DNA from: Bretschneidera sinensis
Taxonomy: Eukaryota; Streptophyta; Magnoliopsida; Brassicales; Akaniaceae
Reading direction: 5' to 3'
DNA length: 64,000 nucleotides
Assembly (NCBI GenBank): GCA_023935145.1
Contig: CM043702.1
Coordinates: forward strand, 108,348,088 to 108,412,087
Shown: positions 10,922 to 22,602 of the stretch, one piece after another
Numbering within the stretch: position 1 is the first letter of the stretch
Layout: each line of letters starts with the position of its first letter
The notes under the pieces: model-generated
What the model saw: the letters and a program-made list of their open reading frames with translations, nothing else
Databases searched by the model: none
Told to the model about the DNA's origin: nothing
Position numbers and translations under genes: made by a program

Positions 10922-12429
10922 TTATTCCTTGGGGGCTTCATCCTTGTTGCTCATGGTGTTAGGAATCAAGTTTGATGGTATAGTGGGTCCATCACTTTCC
11001 TTACCACTGTGAGTAATCATGGCATTAACCTCTTTAACATTTTGATTGTCTGGATTAGAGGTTTGTGCCATATGTTGTCCCCTTGGATTAGGTTGTGACC
11101 GCGAAGGAAAACGACTTTGCTCTTGAACCGTCAATAAACTAGTCAACTTGGTGAGTTGGTTCTTTATCACATTTTGTTCCTCTTTGATCCCTTGTTGCTC
11201 CTCTAGCAACCGTTGATTTATCTTGCCTTGCTCTTCTACACTCTAGGAATGTACTTGCATAAATGACTTAAAAGCATCTTCCAAAGGTAAAGATTGTTGT
11301 GGTGCATCAGATGAAGTTGCTTCTGGTCTCCATTGGATACTAGATTAGGTAGAAGGTTGTGTATCGGATCTCCAACTAAAATTAGGGTGATTCTTCCAAC
11401 CAGGATTGAAGGTGTTAAAGTAGGGTGAGTATGTTTTCCTAAAGGATATACCTAAAGCATTACACTCCTCCTTCATCTCCAAATAGGTTGGACAATCCCT
11501 AGGTACATGATCTACCCCATTACACATAAAACAAGGTTCGTGGGACTCTACCCTAGCAATCAGTTCGGGGGCTCTAGCATCCTTGGATTTTAAAAACATC
11601 AATTTCCTTAGTTAGGACCTCTAAACGGGCTTTAAAGCTATCCTCTTCCTTAAGTTGATAAATTCCATCGGTTTGGTTTCTCTTAGTACTTTCTATGGCA
11701 TTGGGTCCCGTCTAAGTGTGGGCTTTTTCTGATAGGTCATCTAGAAAATCTATGGCTTCGTTGGGATCTTTTTGAAGAAAATATCCATTACACATCATTT
11801 CTATGAATTGCCTTTCCCAACTTAGAAGTCCATCATAGAAATAGCTAACTACTTTCCAACTCTCATACCTGTGGTGTGGACAAGAATTCCAAAGGTCTTT
11901 GAAACGTTTCCAAACTTGATATAAGGTTTCACTCTCTTTTTGTGCAAAGTTTTAGATTTGTCTCTTGAGGTTATTGGTCTTATGGGTTGGGAAATACTTT
12001 TGGAAAAAGGCTTGGGTTATTTCATCCTAACTACCTATAGACCTAGGCCTTAACGAGTACAACCAAACCTTGGCCTTATCCTTAAGTGAAAAGGGGAAAA
12101 ACCTAAGTTTGACGGTGTTTACCATATCAGCCCTACTTTGAAAGGTTGCTACTACTTCCTCAAATTCCCTAATATGGACATAGGGGTTGTTGAACATTAG
12201 GAGGAAACATTATACAAGATGGTGTGCCCGTTCGGCTAGGGTGCAAGTAGTGCCTAGCAACATTCTCATTGTTATTATTGGCCATGTTAACAAAATTCTC
12301 TAAATTCTCGTTCGGATGTGCACTATGATTTGATCTAGGTGAGCTTTCACTATCAGACGTGGAAGGAGAGGGTAACTCTATTTCAGGTCTTTTAATGAGT
12401 CTACCTCGCGCATCTCTAAGTCTACGCAT
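10922..12429 (-). pseudogene. Gag of the Athila-type element, broken
   Basis: The start is MRRLRDARGRLIKRPE at 12429. The retrotransposon gag domain runs in pieces across 12160-11700 (for example ETLYQVWKRFKDLW and CPHHRYESW) with several stops. A zinc knuckle of the form CX2CX4HX4C is visible at 11345-11602 as CFMCNGVDHVPRDC, followed by NPGWKNHPNFSW. A Gln-rich coiled-coil-like end (EEQQGIKEEQNVIKNQLTKL) occupies 11209-10922. Gag normally forms the particle and packages RNA. The frame changes several times, so this gag is not functional. Confidence 0.82.
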
Positions 12430-12546
12430 ATACCAAAGGAATTAGAGGGGAAACAAATAAAATAAAAAAAAAATCGAAACAAAGAGCAAAGAACAATATT
12501 ACCGTTTTGTCTCAAAGTTGACAATCTTCCTTGTAATTAAGCGTAA

Positions 12547-12565
12547 TTCCCTGGCAACGACGCCA
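12547..12565 (-). other. Primer-binding site matching tRNA-Asp
   Basis: On the minus strand TGGCGTCGTTGCCAGGGAA lies a few bases after the LTR end (…TTATCA). It matches the complement of the 3' end of plant tRNA-Asp (TGGCGCCGTTGCCGGGG) except at two positions. This primes minus-strand synthesis in Athila-type elements. Confidence 0.8.
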
Positions 12566-12570
12566 AAATT

Positions 12571-13854
12571 TGATAACGCTCAAACTAACATGCGATTATT
12601 GTATATAGCTAAGGTGTCGATCCCACAAGGAAAGCAAACTACAAGAAAAAGTGTAAACCTTAATACTAAATGATGAAATTCAAATAAGAAAATCTGAGTT
12701 TTATGAATGAAATTATATGAGAGAGTTATGAAAATATGATGACGAATTCAATAAAGAAATAACAAGGTTCCAAGAATCCTTCCTAAGTTCGTTGCCTTAC
12801 TCCTATCTTGACTCAAATATTTTATCTCAATTGCTAGTTTCACATCCCAAACAAGCAATTGGTAAATATTCAATCAAAGTACATAAATACCCTAATGTAA
12901 TTGCTGCAAATTACTCTTTAATTCCAATTCAAACACACAGGATCTATCTTATAAATTATCAAGAAGCGACAATATATTTCAATAATAATACCGCAGTAAT
13001 GGACAAATCTATAAGATAGATCTACCGAAATCAATTATATCTAACAACTTTGACATAAGAAAAGCTTAACTAGACTTATACGGAAAAGAGAGATGCAATC
13101 ACCGGATTGAGAAAATCTAAGAGAAGAAGAACATAAATTGCAGCTTTCATATGAACTTAAATCCTTCTTATTTCATCAAAGAGTAAATCATAAACAATGT
13201 TTAACAATCAATCCATACAACTGAATCAAAGATAGAAATAAGAACAACTACACCTAGGAATTCATCCTTTCACCTTGCTTGGAGTTTAGTTGGACATGGG
13301 GTGCATTCTTGATCACCTTGAGGAAGAAGAAGACGATATACTCTCTTAATCTCAGTCTCCTTTTCAGCAAACCCTAAATGTTCTATTAATACCCCAGAAG
13401 GTTCAAGGGTATTTTCAGGTCAAGAAATATCATTAAAGCCCTAATAAGGTCGTAAACCAAAAACAGAGAAATCGCGCCCACGCCCATGCCGCGGCACAAA
13501 ACAGGGGCGCCATGGCACAGAACAGGGGTGCCATGGCACGGCTGTAGAAACTCCTGTGCCGTGGCGCAAACCATGCCTCGCCTTGGCACAAAACCCTAAA
13601 AATGGGTTTTTCTTCATTTTATCCTTCTGAAACCATTCCTTCACTCTGACATGCATAGAATCTTCGTGCTTTAATCAACGTTAGCTTTTCCATCTCTTTT
13701 AAACCCAAAATACCTAAAAATACATCGAAATAAAATCAATATACTAAGAATGACACTTAAGAATTATTAAGGCATAAATGTGTAATCCAGCCCTAAATCA
13801 ACCCTAAATGCTAACAAATAAACACTATAAAGATGCATTTTCTGACTCTCATCA
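12571..13854 (-). mobile_element. 5' LTR of the Athila-type element
   Basis: The LTR is 1284 bp. On the plus strand it starts TGATAACGC at 12571 and ends CTCTCATCA at 13854, so TG…CA termini are kept in both readings. It abuts the primer-binding site on one side and a chromovirus integrase on the other. Short open frames inside it are not genes. Confidence 0.87.
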
Positions 13855-15085
13855 AGATGATAAAGGAGATACTAAAAGAGATTCATGATTTTGTGTATTC
13901 TACTCACTCGGGTAATAAAAAGACATACATGGGGTTGACACAGAATTATTGGTGGTCAGGGATGAAAAAGGAGGTAGCTGAGTATATTTCTAGATGTTTG
14001 ACTTGTCAACAAGTGAAATTTGAGTATAGACATCTAGCAGGTTTATTACAGCCTCTTCTAGTACCTGAATGGCCATGGGAGAATGAGTATGGATTTTGTT
14101 TCTGGTTTTTCCCGTACCCAAAGAGGTCATGATGCTGTATGGGTTATAATGGATTGACTTTCTAGTCTTCGCATTTCGTTTCTATTAAAACTACCTAGAG
14201 TCTTGAAAAGTTGGCTGAATTGAGTACCTTTGAGCATTGTATCAGATAGAGATTCTAGATTTACTTTTAGATTTTGGATGGGTTTTCAAAAAGCTATGGG
14301 TACACAGTTGCAGTTTAGTATAGATTTTCATCCTCAAACTGATGGGCAGACAGAGAGAATTATTAGAATACTAGAAGATATGCTGAGGGCAAGTGTATTG
14401 AGTTTCTCAATGAGTTGGGATGCTTATTTACCTTTGATCGAGTTTGCATACAATAATCAGTATCGAACTAGTATTGGAATGACACCATTTTGAGGCTTTA
14501 TATGGCAGAAGGTGTAGAACTTCAGTATACTGGGAAGAAGTTAGAGAAAGAAAGGTATTTGGTCCAGAAATGATAGATTTAACTAATGAGAGGATCAAAC
14601 TGGTTAGAAAGAACCTTATAGCAGAACAGACAGAAGGGATATGCTGATAATAGAATACGACCTCTTGAGTTTCAGGTTGGTGACTGAGTGTTTTTGAAGA
14701 TATCTCTATGGAATGGTGTATTGAGATTTAAAAAGAAAGGAAAGTTGAGTTCGAGATTTGTGGGGCCATATGAGATGATTGAAAGAGTTGGACCAGTAGT
14801 ATATAGATTGGATTTTCCTCCAGAGTTAAAGCAATTAAAAAATGTGTTTCATGTGTCACCTTTGAGAAAGTGTTTACATGATAAATCCCATAGTATTCTG
14901 AATCAAGCTGTAGAACTTCAAGAAAAATTGACCTTTATACAAGTACCAGTTAGAATTCTAGACAGAAAGAAACATGTATTGTGTAGTAAAGTTATTCCTT
15001 TGGTTCAAGTATCATGGCAGAATAAAGATATTGAATAAATTACGTGGGAGCATGAGGCGAGAATGAGGAAAGGGTACCTCTAGAT
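13855..15085 (+). pseudogene. Chromovirus integrase with degenerate chromodomain tail
   Basis: The HHCC zinc site is complete in 13855-14132 (IHDFVYSTHSGNKK … CLTCQQVK). The core is broken: the first Asp block is frameshifted around 14100-14230, and SDRDSRFTFRFW and HPQTDGQTERI appear in the frame 14230-14493. The C-terminal domain (RFVGPYEMIERVGPVVYRLDFPPEL, NVFHVSPLRKC) is in 14688-15038, followed by VPVRILDRKKHVLCSKVIPLVQVSWQNKDIE and, after a TAA, TWEHEARMRKGYL, which is the chromodomain-like end. Chromodomains guide integration to marked chromatin; this one has at least two stops. Confidence 0.85.
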
Positions 15086-15143
15086 TTTTCATGAGTTAGG
15101 TAAGGAAATTTCAAGGACGAAATTTTTTTAAGGTGGATGGAAT

Positions 15144-16237
15144 TGTAATATCCGTGTTCTTAAAGTAAGGGTAAAGAAGCAATTTGATAGATATTACATG
15201 AAATTAAAATAATATATATATATATATATATGAGAAATTTACTATTGAATAAAAAAACAAGTGGTGATACACCTGGACGCTTAGTCCAAGTGTAGGTTAC
15301 AAAAACATGCAAGAATTGCATGTTAGCTAACTCTTGGATACTAAGCATTTGGTGGTGGCAGGTGAAACGGTTTTTTATATAAAAAATTAGTTTTTGTTTT
15401 GTTTTATTATTTCTTACCAAATCTCGTTTGGTTTTCTTCTTTCTTCAATTCAAATTTCTTAGCAAAAAGTTATAAAGGAAATTTATCCACTATTGGAGAT
15501 AGTACAGTCATTCAATTATAATAACAAGACTTCATAATATTTGAGGTAAATTTTCAATAAGACTCATAATTAAATAATTATATTATTTGAATTAAGTTAT
15601 GAAATAGTAAGATTTATGAAAGTTTATGATTAGGTGTTGGTGATTAAGAATCTCAAGAAATTGCTGAAAGGTGCAGGAAAGGCAAAGAGGTGATCCACGG
15701 GTAGCTTTAAGTGCTATATGGTGAGTTAGATTTACTTTTAGTAATCGAGACCAATAAAAATATGAATTTATCATATTTGAATAAATGGGTGATCAATAAA
15801 TCAATCAATTTTCATATATAACAGAAAATACATCGTTAAATCATTATAATTAGGAATTTGAAAGTTTGATGAATATTAATTATACAAGAATTTATATTTT
15901 ACAAATGATGAATTAATGAAAAATATGGTGAGAAGTTATATGAAATTTCTGAAAATATAGTTTAAAAATTTATGACATATAACGAGACAATTTAATAAAT
16001 ATGATTAAAATAATAATTTGAGAAAGAGCTAGATAGTTGAATTGAATGCTTGAATGTATGCTTGTTTTAATATTATTGCTCATATGCATAAAATGAAAAG
16101 ACCAGGAAGGCAGCTGGTCTGCTTGTTTTCATATTATTGCTCTTATATATAAAATAAAAGACCAAGAAGGCAGCTGGTCTACTTGTTTTCGTATTATTGC
16201 TCATATGCATAAAATAAAAGACCGGGAAGGCAACTGG
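15144..16237 (+). mobile_element. Chromovirus 3' LTR, right end cut
   Basis: The LTR begins TGTAATATCCGTG after the characteristic leader AAGGACGAAATTTTTTT at 15114-15130. A second copy of the same LTR family starts at 52212 (TGTAATACC), and the two share a block around 15700-15750 and 53325-53375 (GGTGAGTTAGATTTACTTTT). The right end is interrupted at 16238 by an inserted LTR. A (TA)n run sits at 15209-15230. Confidence 0.75.
16060..16237 (+). repeat. Three tandem 60-bp repeats in the chromovirus LTR
   Basis: Units start at 16060, 16121 and 16181, each of the form CTTGTTTT…ATTATTGCTC…AAAATAAAAGACC…GGCAGCTGGTCT. The third is cut short at 16237 by the next LTR. The LTR copy at 52212 has only one such block (about 53695-53755), so the repeats expanded in this copy. 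Confidence 0.8.
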
Positions 16238-17516
16238 TGATAAGTGCTTAAATATTCATATTTAAGCCCCTTAATTTACATTTGTTAAGCCCTTCTGTTT
16301 ATGTATTTTATTCGATTCTACTTCAATTTTGTGTTTTATGTGTTCTTTATAGGTTTTTGAAGAAAATATAGCATTTTGGAGCTCTAAGGAATAAAACTGA
16401 AGATCTGGAACCTAATAAGTGTGATCGAGTGCAAAGTTGCTGTGATCGAGCGCACAAGCACTCGTGCACACACCTAGAAGGTTCGAGCGCAACCCTGTGC
16501 TCGAGCACAAAAACACGCGATCGAGTGCACGCACAAAGAGAGGCAGCAGAGCCAATTTTGGAAAGATGTCTTCGGGTCTTATTTTGAAAATTAGGGTTTC
16601 AGGGTGTCCTTAGAACCCTATATATAGACTTGTAAAACACAGAAAGAGGAGTTTTTTCCCTTTAGTTTTAGTTTTTGGTGGGGAGGCCGGAGGCCAGAGG
16701 GGATTCCAGAGAAGAATTGACGACTCTTCAATGGAGCTCTCTCGGCTTTCTTCTTTCCTTTATTTTATTATGTGTAACTAAACCTAGTAAGGGCTTGGTT
16801 GAAGCCCTAATTATGTTTACTCAATAATTCAGTATTGGCGCCTCTGCGATATTTATGCTGTGATGCTTAACTTGATTAATGCCTGTGTTTATTTAAATTC
16901 CTCATATGTGTTTGTTGATTAACTTATCTATGTGGTATGGATTAGTTAGTTGAATCAATTTAGATGACTGAGTCCTGAGTTTAACAATAGTAACAAAAGA
17001 AACCCACGCTGGGTTCTTGGGATTAATCATCATGGGAAACTGGGAGCGGACCAAGCCCTAGGTCTCGTGTGGTTGTCGATTTTCACAAATCCTATGCTCT
17101 CTTAAGGAACAACTCAGTATACACCATGCTAAATCCCTTAAGAGAGAAAAGAGTTAGAGAATACACCATACCTAACTCGTTGCTTAGGGAAATCAATAGC
17201 TTAAGGAGTGGACCAAGCCCTTAGGTTGACAAACATTAGGTATTCATAGTATGAGTAGAGCATTGGCATATTGTTTTGTTGGGGTAGCATGATTAGTGGT
17301 GGATATCAAGTCCCTACATCTTTATCATTATCAATCTAAACTCAATATTTATTTTTATCGATTTTTACATTGTGAAACTGATTCTAAAACGAAATTTACC
17401 AATCCCTGTGGAGATGATCTCGCATTTGCACACTATGCTACTGTTGACCTTGTTCACTTGCAAGTAAAACAAGTTTGATTATCTGCTTATTAATTTAGGT
17501 AGATAAATGCACAACA
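16238..17516 (+). mobile_element. 5' LTR of a plus-strand Athila/Tat-type Gypsy element
   Basis: The LTR starts TGATAAGTGC at 16238 inside the chromovirus LTR and ends TGCACAACA at 17516. A primer-binding site follows six bases later. It contains several GATCGAGCGCAC-type half-palindromes at about 16420-16530. The LTR at 22603-23829 belongs to the same family but differs at many positions, so they may not be one element. Confidence 0.82.
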
Positions 17517-17522
17517 AGTTTT

Positions 17523-17541
17523 TGGCGCCGTTGCCCGGGAT
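17523..17541 (+). other. Primer-binding site matching tRNA-Asp
   Basis: TGGCGCCGTTGCCCGGGAT follows the LTR and matches the complement of the plant tRNA-Asp 3' end over its first 13 bases, and over most of the remainder. Confidence 0.85.
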
Positions 17542-17834
17542 TGCACTAAATTTCTTTTTAGAATTATTTTCGTTATTTTTAGTTTATTTTATTATGTTTT
17601 ATTTTTATAAAAAATTTTAAAGTTTTTGTTTTTCACATTTATTTTTTTTCATCAAAGACCTAATCTATTTTTCTTTCGTTTCTGTTTCAGGCACTACAGC
17701 AGAAGCTCTCTGTGACATTGCACTCAAGCGCAACACCCTGTGCGATCAAGCGCATCTCCTCTGCGATCGAGTGCATTTGAGGCAGAGGCTACCCAAGCAC
17801 TGAAACTACTGCACTGAAGTGGTTTTGCTGATTC

Positions 17835-19548
17835 ATGCAAGGGCTTCGATCCATGACTCCCACTTTCTTTCGCCTTGATACAGAGCTTGAGCAGACCATT
17901 CGAGAAAGGCTTAGAGGCAGTGTTGAAGAGGAAGAAGAAGAATTCGAGGAAGAAGCATCAATGACGGAACAGCTAGAAAATCAACAACCACCTGAGCGAA
18001 GACCTATGAAGCAATCCTTCATCCCACATAACCTAGACCAGCAATCATGCATTGCTTATCAACCAGAGGCGAAAGGCAATTATTAAATATCTCCGTAGAT
18101 ACTCAATGCTTTGACTCACTTCAAGGGGACACTTGCTAAGGACCCACACTTACATCTATGGGAATTCTTTGATCTCTGCAAGTTCTAGCACATCCAGGGC
18201 CTAAATCAAGAGGGAATCAGTTAATTCTTTTCCCTTTTACATTAAAAGATAAAGCTAAATTGTGGTATAATTCATTGCCTGCAGTATCCATCCATACTTG
18301 GGAAGAGCTATGCAGTAGGTTTTTAAAAAAAAAATTTCCCAGCATAAAGACAAGGCAAATGAGGAAGAAGATTCAATCTTTCCAACAGAGGGATGGAGAC
18401 CTTTTCTTTGAAGCATGGTGATACTTCAATGAGCTGCTTCTCAAGTGTCCACATCACAATCTACCTCAAGATGAGCTGGTACAAGCTTTCTATGAAGGTC
18501 TGAGTGACATAAATTAAGGTATTGTGGATTCAGGTTGTGGAGATGTGCTAATGGAGAAGAGCAGTGAAGAAACTATGGAGCTTTTTGAGACCTTAAGTGA
18601 GCACACCTAGCAATTCTCTTCCAGAGGGAGACCAGGAGTAAAGAGCAAGGGTATGTATGAAGTGAACTTAAATGGTGGATCTTCAAATCAGATGACTGCA
18701 GTGGAGAGGAAACTAGATATGCTTGTAAAATCCATGACTACTCAGAACATCTCAGCTCGACCACAAGCTACACAACTCCAGGTATGTGCTATATGTTTTC
18801 ATTTTGATCACACTACTGAAATTTGCCCTTTGTATTCATCTGCAGATCCAGAGCAAGTACACTATGTGGGACCAAACAACTATACTTCCAAGAACAATGC
18901 ATATGCAAATACCTATAATCCTGGATGGCGAAACCACCCCAACTTCTCATGGAGCAATGACCAAAATGCCTTAAACTTTCAAGGGCAGCAAACAAACTCC
19001 GAACAAGCAGCCCAATCAGTTTCAGAATCAAAGTAGAGTGACCTAGAGAGTATTGTGAGGCAATCGGCAACTCAACAACAATAATTGATGACTTCACAAG
19101 AACAGTTCATGGCGGAGGAAAGACAATTTTGGACTGAGCAAAGACAAATCAATGGCAAGCATGAGCAAGCTATTCAAAGACAAGAAGTACAAGTGGGGTA
19201 AATAGCTAAAGAGCTGAGTAAAAGAAAGCTGGGTGAACTTCCTAAACAATACCTAATCCAAGAGGACATCAGCAATTGAATGTCATTACAACTCTCAGAA
19301 ATGGTAAGATCATAGGAGTTGATGAGCCTGCAAAAGCATCTACTTCCAAAGTAAGTGAGATGGAGAAGGTGAATGCACCATCCTTCCCTCAAAGGTTAGT
19401 AAAGCCAAAGAAAGAAACTAAATTTCTTGATATCTTTGAAACTTTGAGAAAAGTAACAATTAATGTTCCGTTATTAGATGCAATTAAACAAATTCCTTCA
19501 TATGCTAAATTTTTAAAAGATAGTTGCACTCATAAGAGGAAGTTTTAG
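17835..19548 (+). pseudogene. Gag and gag-protease linker of the plus-strand Athila/Tat-type element
   Basis: The frame 17835-18086 gives an acidic N-terminus. The gag domain follows in broken frames at 18090-18620 (for example the LFFEAWxYFNELLLKCPHH block near 18400-18460). A zinc knuckle CAICFHFDHTTEIC with NPGWRNHPNFSW lies in 18653-19036. The block FPQRLVKPKKETKFLDIFETLRKVTINVPLLDAIKQIPSYAKFLKD, homologous to the linker at 10700-10897, is in 19276-19548. The protease core, RT and integrase are absent: homology fades at about 19680. Confidence 0.82.
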
Positions 19549-19680
19549 GAACATGAGACAGTAGCTTTAACAGAAGAGGTAAGTGTTGTGCTATTAAGAA
19601 AACTACCCATATGGATTATTCCACCAAAACTATTTGACAAATGTAATTTTGAGTCTAGTAGTTTTAAAGTTATTTCCTTT

Positions 19681-20900
19681 TTGCTTGAATATAAATTGTG
19701 ACTGTGTGTTTTGCTATATTAATGTATGGTAATAAAACTTCAATTAAAGTTTTGAATAATTTTTCTTGAAACACAAAGGGCTAGACTTCGGTCTAAGCAA
19801 GAGAGGGGGCTTTAATTCCTTTCTCTCTTATACCCAAATCTCCTGAGCCTTGGAATCTCTCACATGGACCAATGACCAAGTATTTGAACCCCTTCAAGGT
19901 CAAAAGGTGACTCCTTACCTGTCATCCTTGCTTTATGCTTGAATGATAATGACTACATGTATAATACTTAAAACTAAACCATAATAAGAGTCCCTTTACT
20001 ACTTGTAAAGGGACTATATTAGCCTTGGTAGGTTTAATTCATTTCCAAATGCCTACTCAGAGTAATGCGCACCCTTTTCATATCATCCTTCCTCGAAGGG
20101 AGTGAACTTGGGTAATGAGTCGGATGCATAAGTAATCATCGAAAAAGAGTGGTTCCTATAGTTGGTGACTCTATTGGGGAGATTGAACCTTTAAATGTTT
20201 CTTGGAAATTTTTCAAACTTTAATCTGAAGTTATTATTCCATACTTTACTTTGCACACTAGCACTTACCTTTTGCTCATGATGGAGTAAATTGGGGGCTC
20301 GTTTCCTCTTGGTTTTTGGTGTGAACCTTATTTGTTTACATTAGCCCTTAGTGTGAGATAAGTTCCTTTTGGTTTTTGTCATTGTAACGAAGGTTTGCTG
20401 TCGTGTTTCTACTCTCGTGGTCCACTTATTAGGCCACTCAAGGAGCATAATGGCATACTTCTAGCCATGGGGTACCTGAGGCCACAAAAGTTATAAGGAG
20501 AAGCCCACCTTTTAAGCAAACCCTATAACCTTCCCATCTAAGACATGGACCCTCTTTATCTCTTTGCTTGCTTGCATTTGTTTGCTCTCACCTCATATGT
20601 TAAATATAAAATAAAATTAACTTGTTTGATAATATTTATTATGGTTTTGTGTTCTCCTTGATTAAATTATAACCTAATGATTTGATCCCTATGTTGAGCC
20701 TAGTTTGATCCAAAATAGAGGACTTTCTCTTAGTTAACTCTTGTTAGCTTGACATCATTAAGAAGCCCACCAAAAAAAGCTGCCCTAACCCAAGAAATCT
20801 AAATCGAAAGTGAATGGATACCCTAAGGATCAAGTGGAATAATCTATATGAGGGGAAATCTTCATCATTCACTTATCTTATCTCATTTCACCTGGAAGGT
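19681..20900 (+). other. Non-coding remnant of the Athila/Tat-type element
   Basis: No protein domain is recognisable here. The text (for example around 19760-19880 and 20280-20420) has the look of the long untranslated region found after pol in Athila/Tat elements. Gag joins directly to it, so pol appears to have been deleted. Confidence 0.4.
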
Positions 20901-21430
20901 TGATGAGAGTCATAAAATGCATCTTTACAGTACTTAATTGTTAGTGTTTTAGGGTTGATCTAGGTTTGAATTGCACTTTTATACCTTAACAACTCTAAAG
21001 TGTCATTCTTGGATCATTGATCTATTTTGATGCATTTTCAGGTACTTTAAGTTCAAAAGAGATGGAAAAGCTATCATTTCTTGAAGTACAATGACTCGAT
21101 GAACACCATAGTGAAGGTTCACAAGCACTTAGGAAGGAGTTTCACTAAATTGCCAGAATTACCCATACAGATCAATCATCTTTGCAAATTAAACTGTATT
21201 GATGCAAGAAGAACCAGGAGATGTGCTATATATGTTTAGAAAGATCCGGAAGTCTATTTTTTGGAGAATTTTATGGCTCATCAAAATGATTTTCCTAGAG
21301 AAAGTTATGGCAGTTTTAGTAGACAAAGGTCGGGCCACCAGCCAGCACCACGGTGCCCAGAAACCTCCACATGTTGCCCAACAGCCAGCACTGCGGTGCC
21401 CAGAAGCTCGCCCAGCCAAATTATGCCTAG
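20901..21430 (+). mobile_element. LTR fragment of a further Athila-type family
   Basis: It starts TGATGAGAGTCATAAAATGC, the same 20 bases that begin the LTRs at 7530 and 61106 on the minus strand, and continues with related text through about 21080. The remainder diverges and ends without a clear CA border. It looks like the left part of an LTR, in plus orientation. Confidence 0.65.
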
Positions 21431-22582
21431 CGTCTAGATAGTTCTCCATATCTCATGTCAGTTCTTTCCATATTAGTCACATATTGGGGTCAATGTGTAA
21501 TTTAAGTTTGGGGGTATGGGAGACACATCACACACTTTGTCCTAATTTGTTGTCTTTTCGTTGTAAAGATAAATCCATGTTCATGTTCGTCTAAAAATTT
21601 TGGTTGATCTGAAAAATTGTGATGTGATTTCATTGGTGAGTTTAAAACTTTGAACACATGATCTGATGATAGAGTTTAAACTTTAGTTACTTACTTTAGG
21701 CATTTTCGAGAATTCACATGTTTGATCTAATCTCACAGGAGCACATTAGCACATATTTGTGTGAGGTATGACATGTGAATTGAATGTATACGTTTCCTTG
21801 TCTTAACTAAAACCGGATGACTTGTTGGATAAACACATGGGCATATATAAAAAAAAAAACGATCATCATCAATAAACTTTCCACTGAGTAACTGGACCTC
21901 TTGCCTCAGTAAGCAGTGAGTGTTCACGTCAAAAGGTGGGAATTTTATTCATAATGATCATTGCAAAACTTTTCGCTAAGTAACTGGACCTCTTGCCTCA
22001 GTAAGCAGTGAGTGTTCACGTCAAAAGGTGGAAATTTTGCTTGGTAGTATTAAGGCCAGTTTAATTTCGTAGCCTTTTTTACTCGAGTTAGTAAGTCCTT
22101 AGGGGTGCCTTTACACCTAATGCCCTAAAACCATCTGGTTTGGGAGTCATTGACTCAATACTCGTTACATGGGTCAATTAGAAAGCTTAAGGGAACTAAA
22201 CATAGCAAAGCCTTATATATAAAAAAATAAAAAATAAAAAATAAAACTATGCCATCGTTGTTCTTTCCGATGAGAAATTCTGTGGATCTTGAGACTTGAA
22301 TTACCTTGTACATTGAAGTTATTTGGAAACCTCATCTGTATATGCTAATTCACTTTACACTGATTCAAGCTTGTGATGTCTTACCATGCCTCTTGTAAGT
22401 AATTAGGTTTTAAATTCTTATTCATTGTGAAGATGGGTTTGACTTATTCAAGCTTGCTCATGAATGAATCTCATGATTTTGTATGCTCCTTAAATTTTTG
22501 GATACCATGAATACTGAACTTATCTTTATAATCCTTGTTGTTCATTTAGTTGTTTTATTTTGTTTTGCTAAGGGACTAGCAA
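21431..22582 (+). other. Untranslated post-pol region of an Athila/Tat-type element
   Basis: No coding region is seen. A purine tract, AAGTTTGGGGGTATGGGAG, occurs at about 21502-21520, and the region leads into a second such tract and the LTR at 22603. A 92-bp direct repeat (see 21880-22036) lies inside. Confidence 0.5.
21880..22036 (+). repeat. Direct repeat with 92-bp period
   Basis: The block TAACTGGACCTCTTGCCTCA begins near 21890 and again near 21982, and about 55 bases (through CACGTCAAAAGGTGG) are the same in both. The intervening sequence is shared more loosely. It lies in the untranslated part of a Gypsy element. Confidence 0.85.
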
Positions 22583-22602
22583 AATATAAGTTTGGGGGTA
22601 TT
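22583..22602 (+). other. Polypurine tract before the LTR at 22603
   Basis: AATATAAGTTTGGGGGTATT lies directly before TGATGAGTC, the LTR start. AAGTTTGGGGGTA is the usual polypurine form of Athila/Tat elements. Confidence 0.75.

Larger units (their letters stand above)
6366..13854 (-). mobile_element. Athila-type Ty3/Gypsy retrotransposon, internally deleted
   Basis: The element lies on the minus strand: 5' LTR 13854-12571, primer-binding site, gag, protease, RT, RNase H, integrase, 3' LTR 7530 to about 6366. Order RT-RH-IN identifies Gypsy. The tRNA-Asp-type primer site and the spacing of gag and protease fit the Athila/Tat group. The integrase runs directly into the 3' LTR, so its C-terminus, any chromodomain or envelope-like ORF and the polypurine tract are deleted. 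The left LTR is truncated at a rearranged junction and no target-site duplication is visible. Confidence 0.88.
13855..16237 (+). mobile_element. Chromovirus (Tekay/Del-like Ty3/Gypsy), 3' half
   Basis: Only the integrase, a degenerate chromodomain-like tail and part of the 3' LTR remain. The left end is cut by the Athila-type LTR at 13854, and the right end by another LTR beginning at 16238. The integrase wording (NYWWSGMKKEVAEYISRCLTCQQVK, HPQTDGQTERIIRILEDML) is that of the Tekay/Del branch of chromoviruses. The element is in the opposite orientation to the Athila-type copy beside it. Confidence 0.82.
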
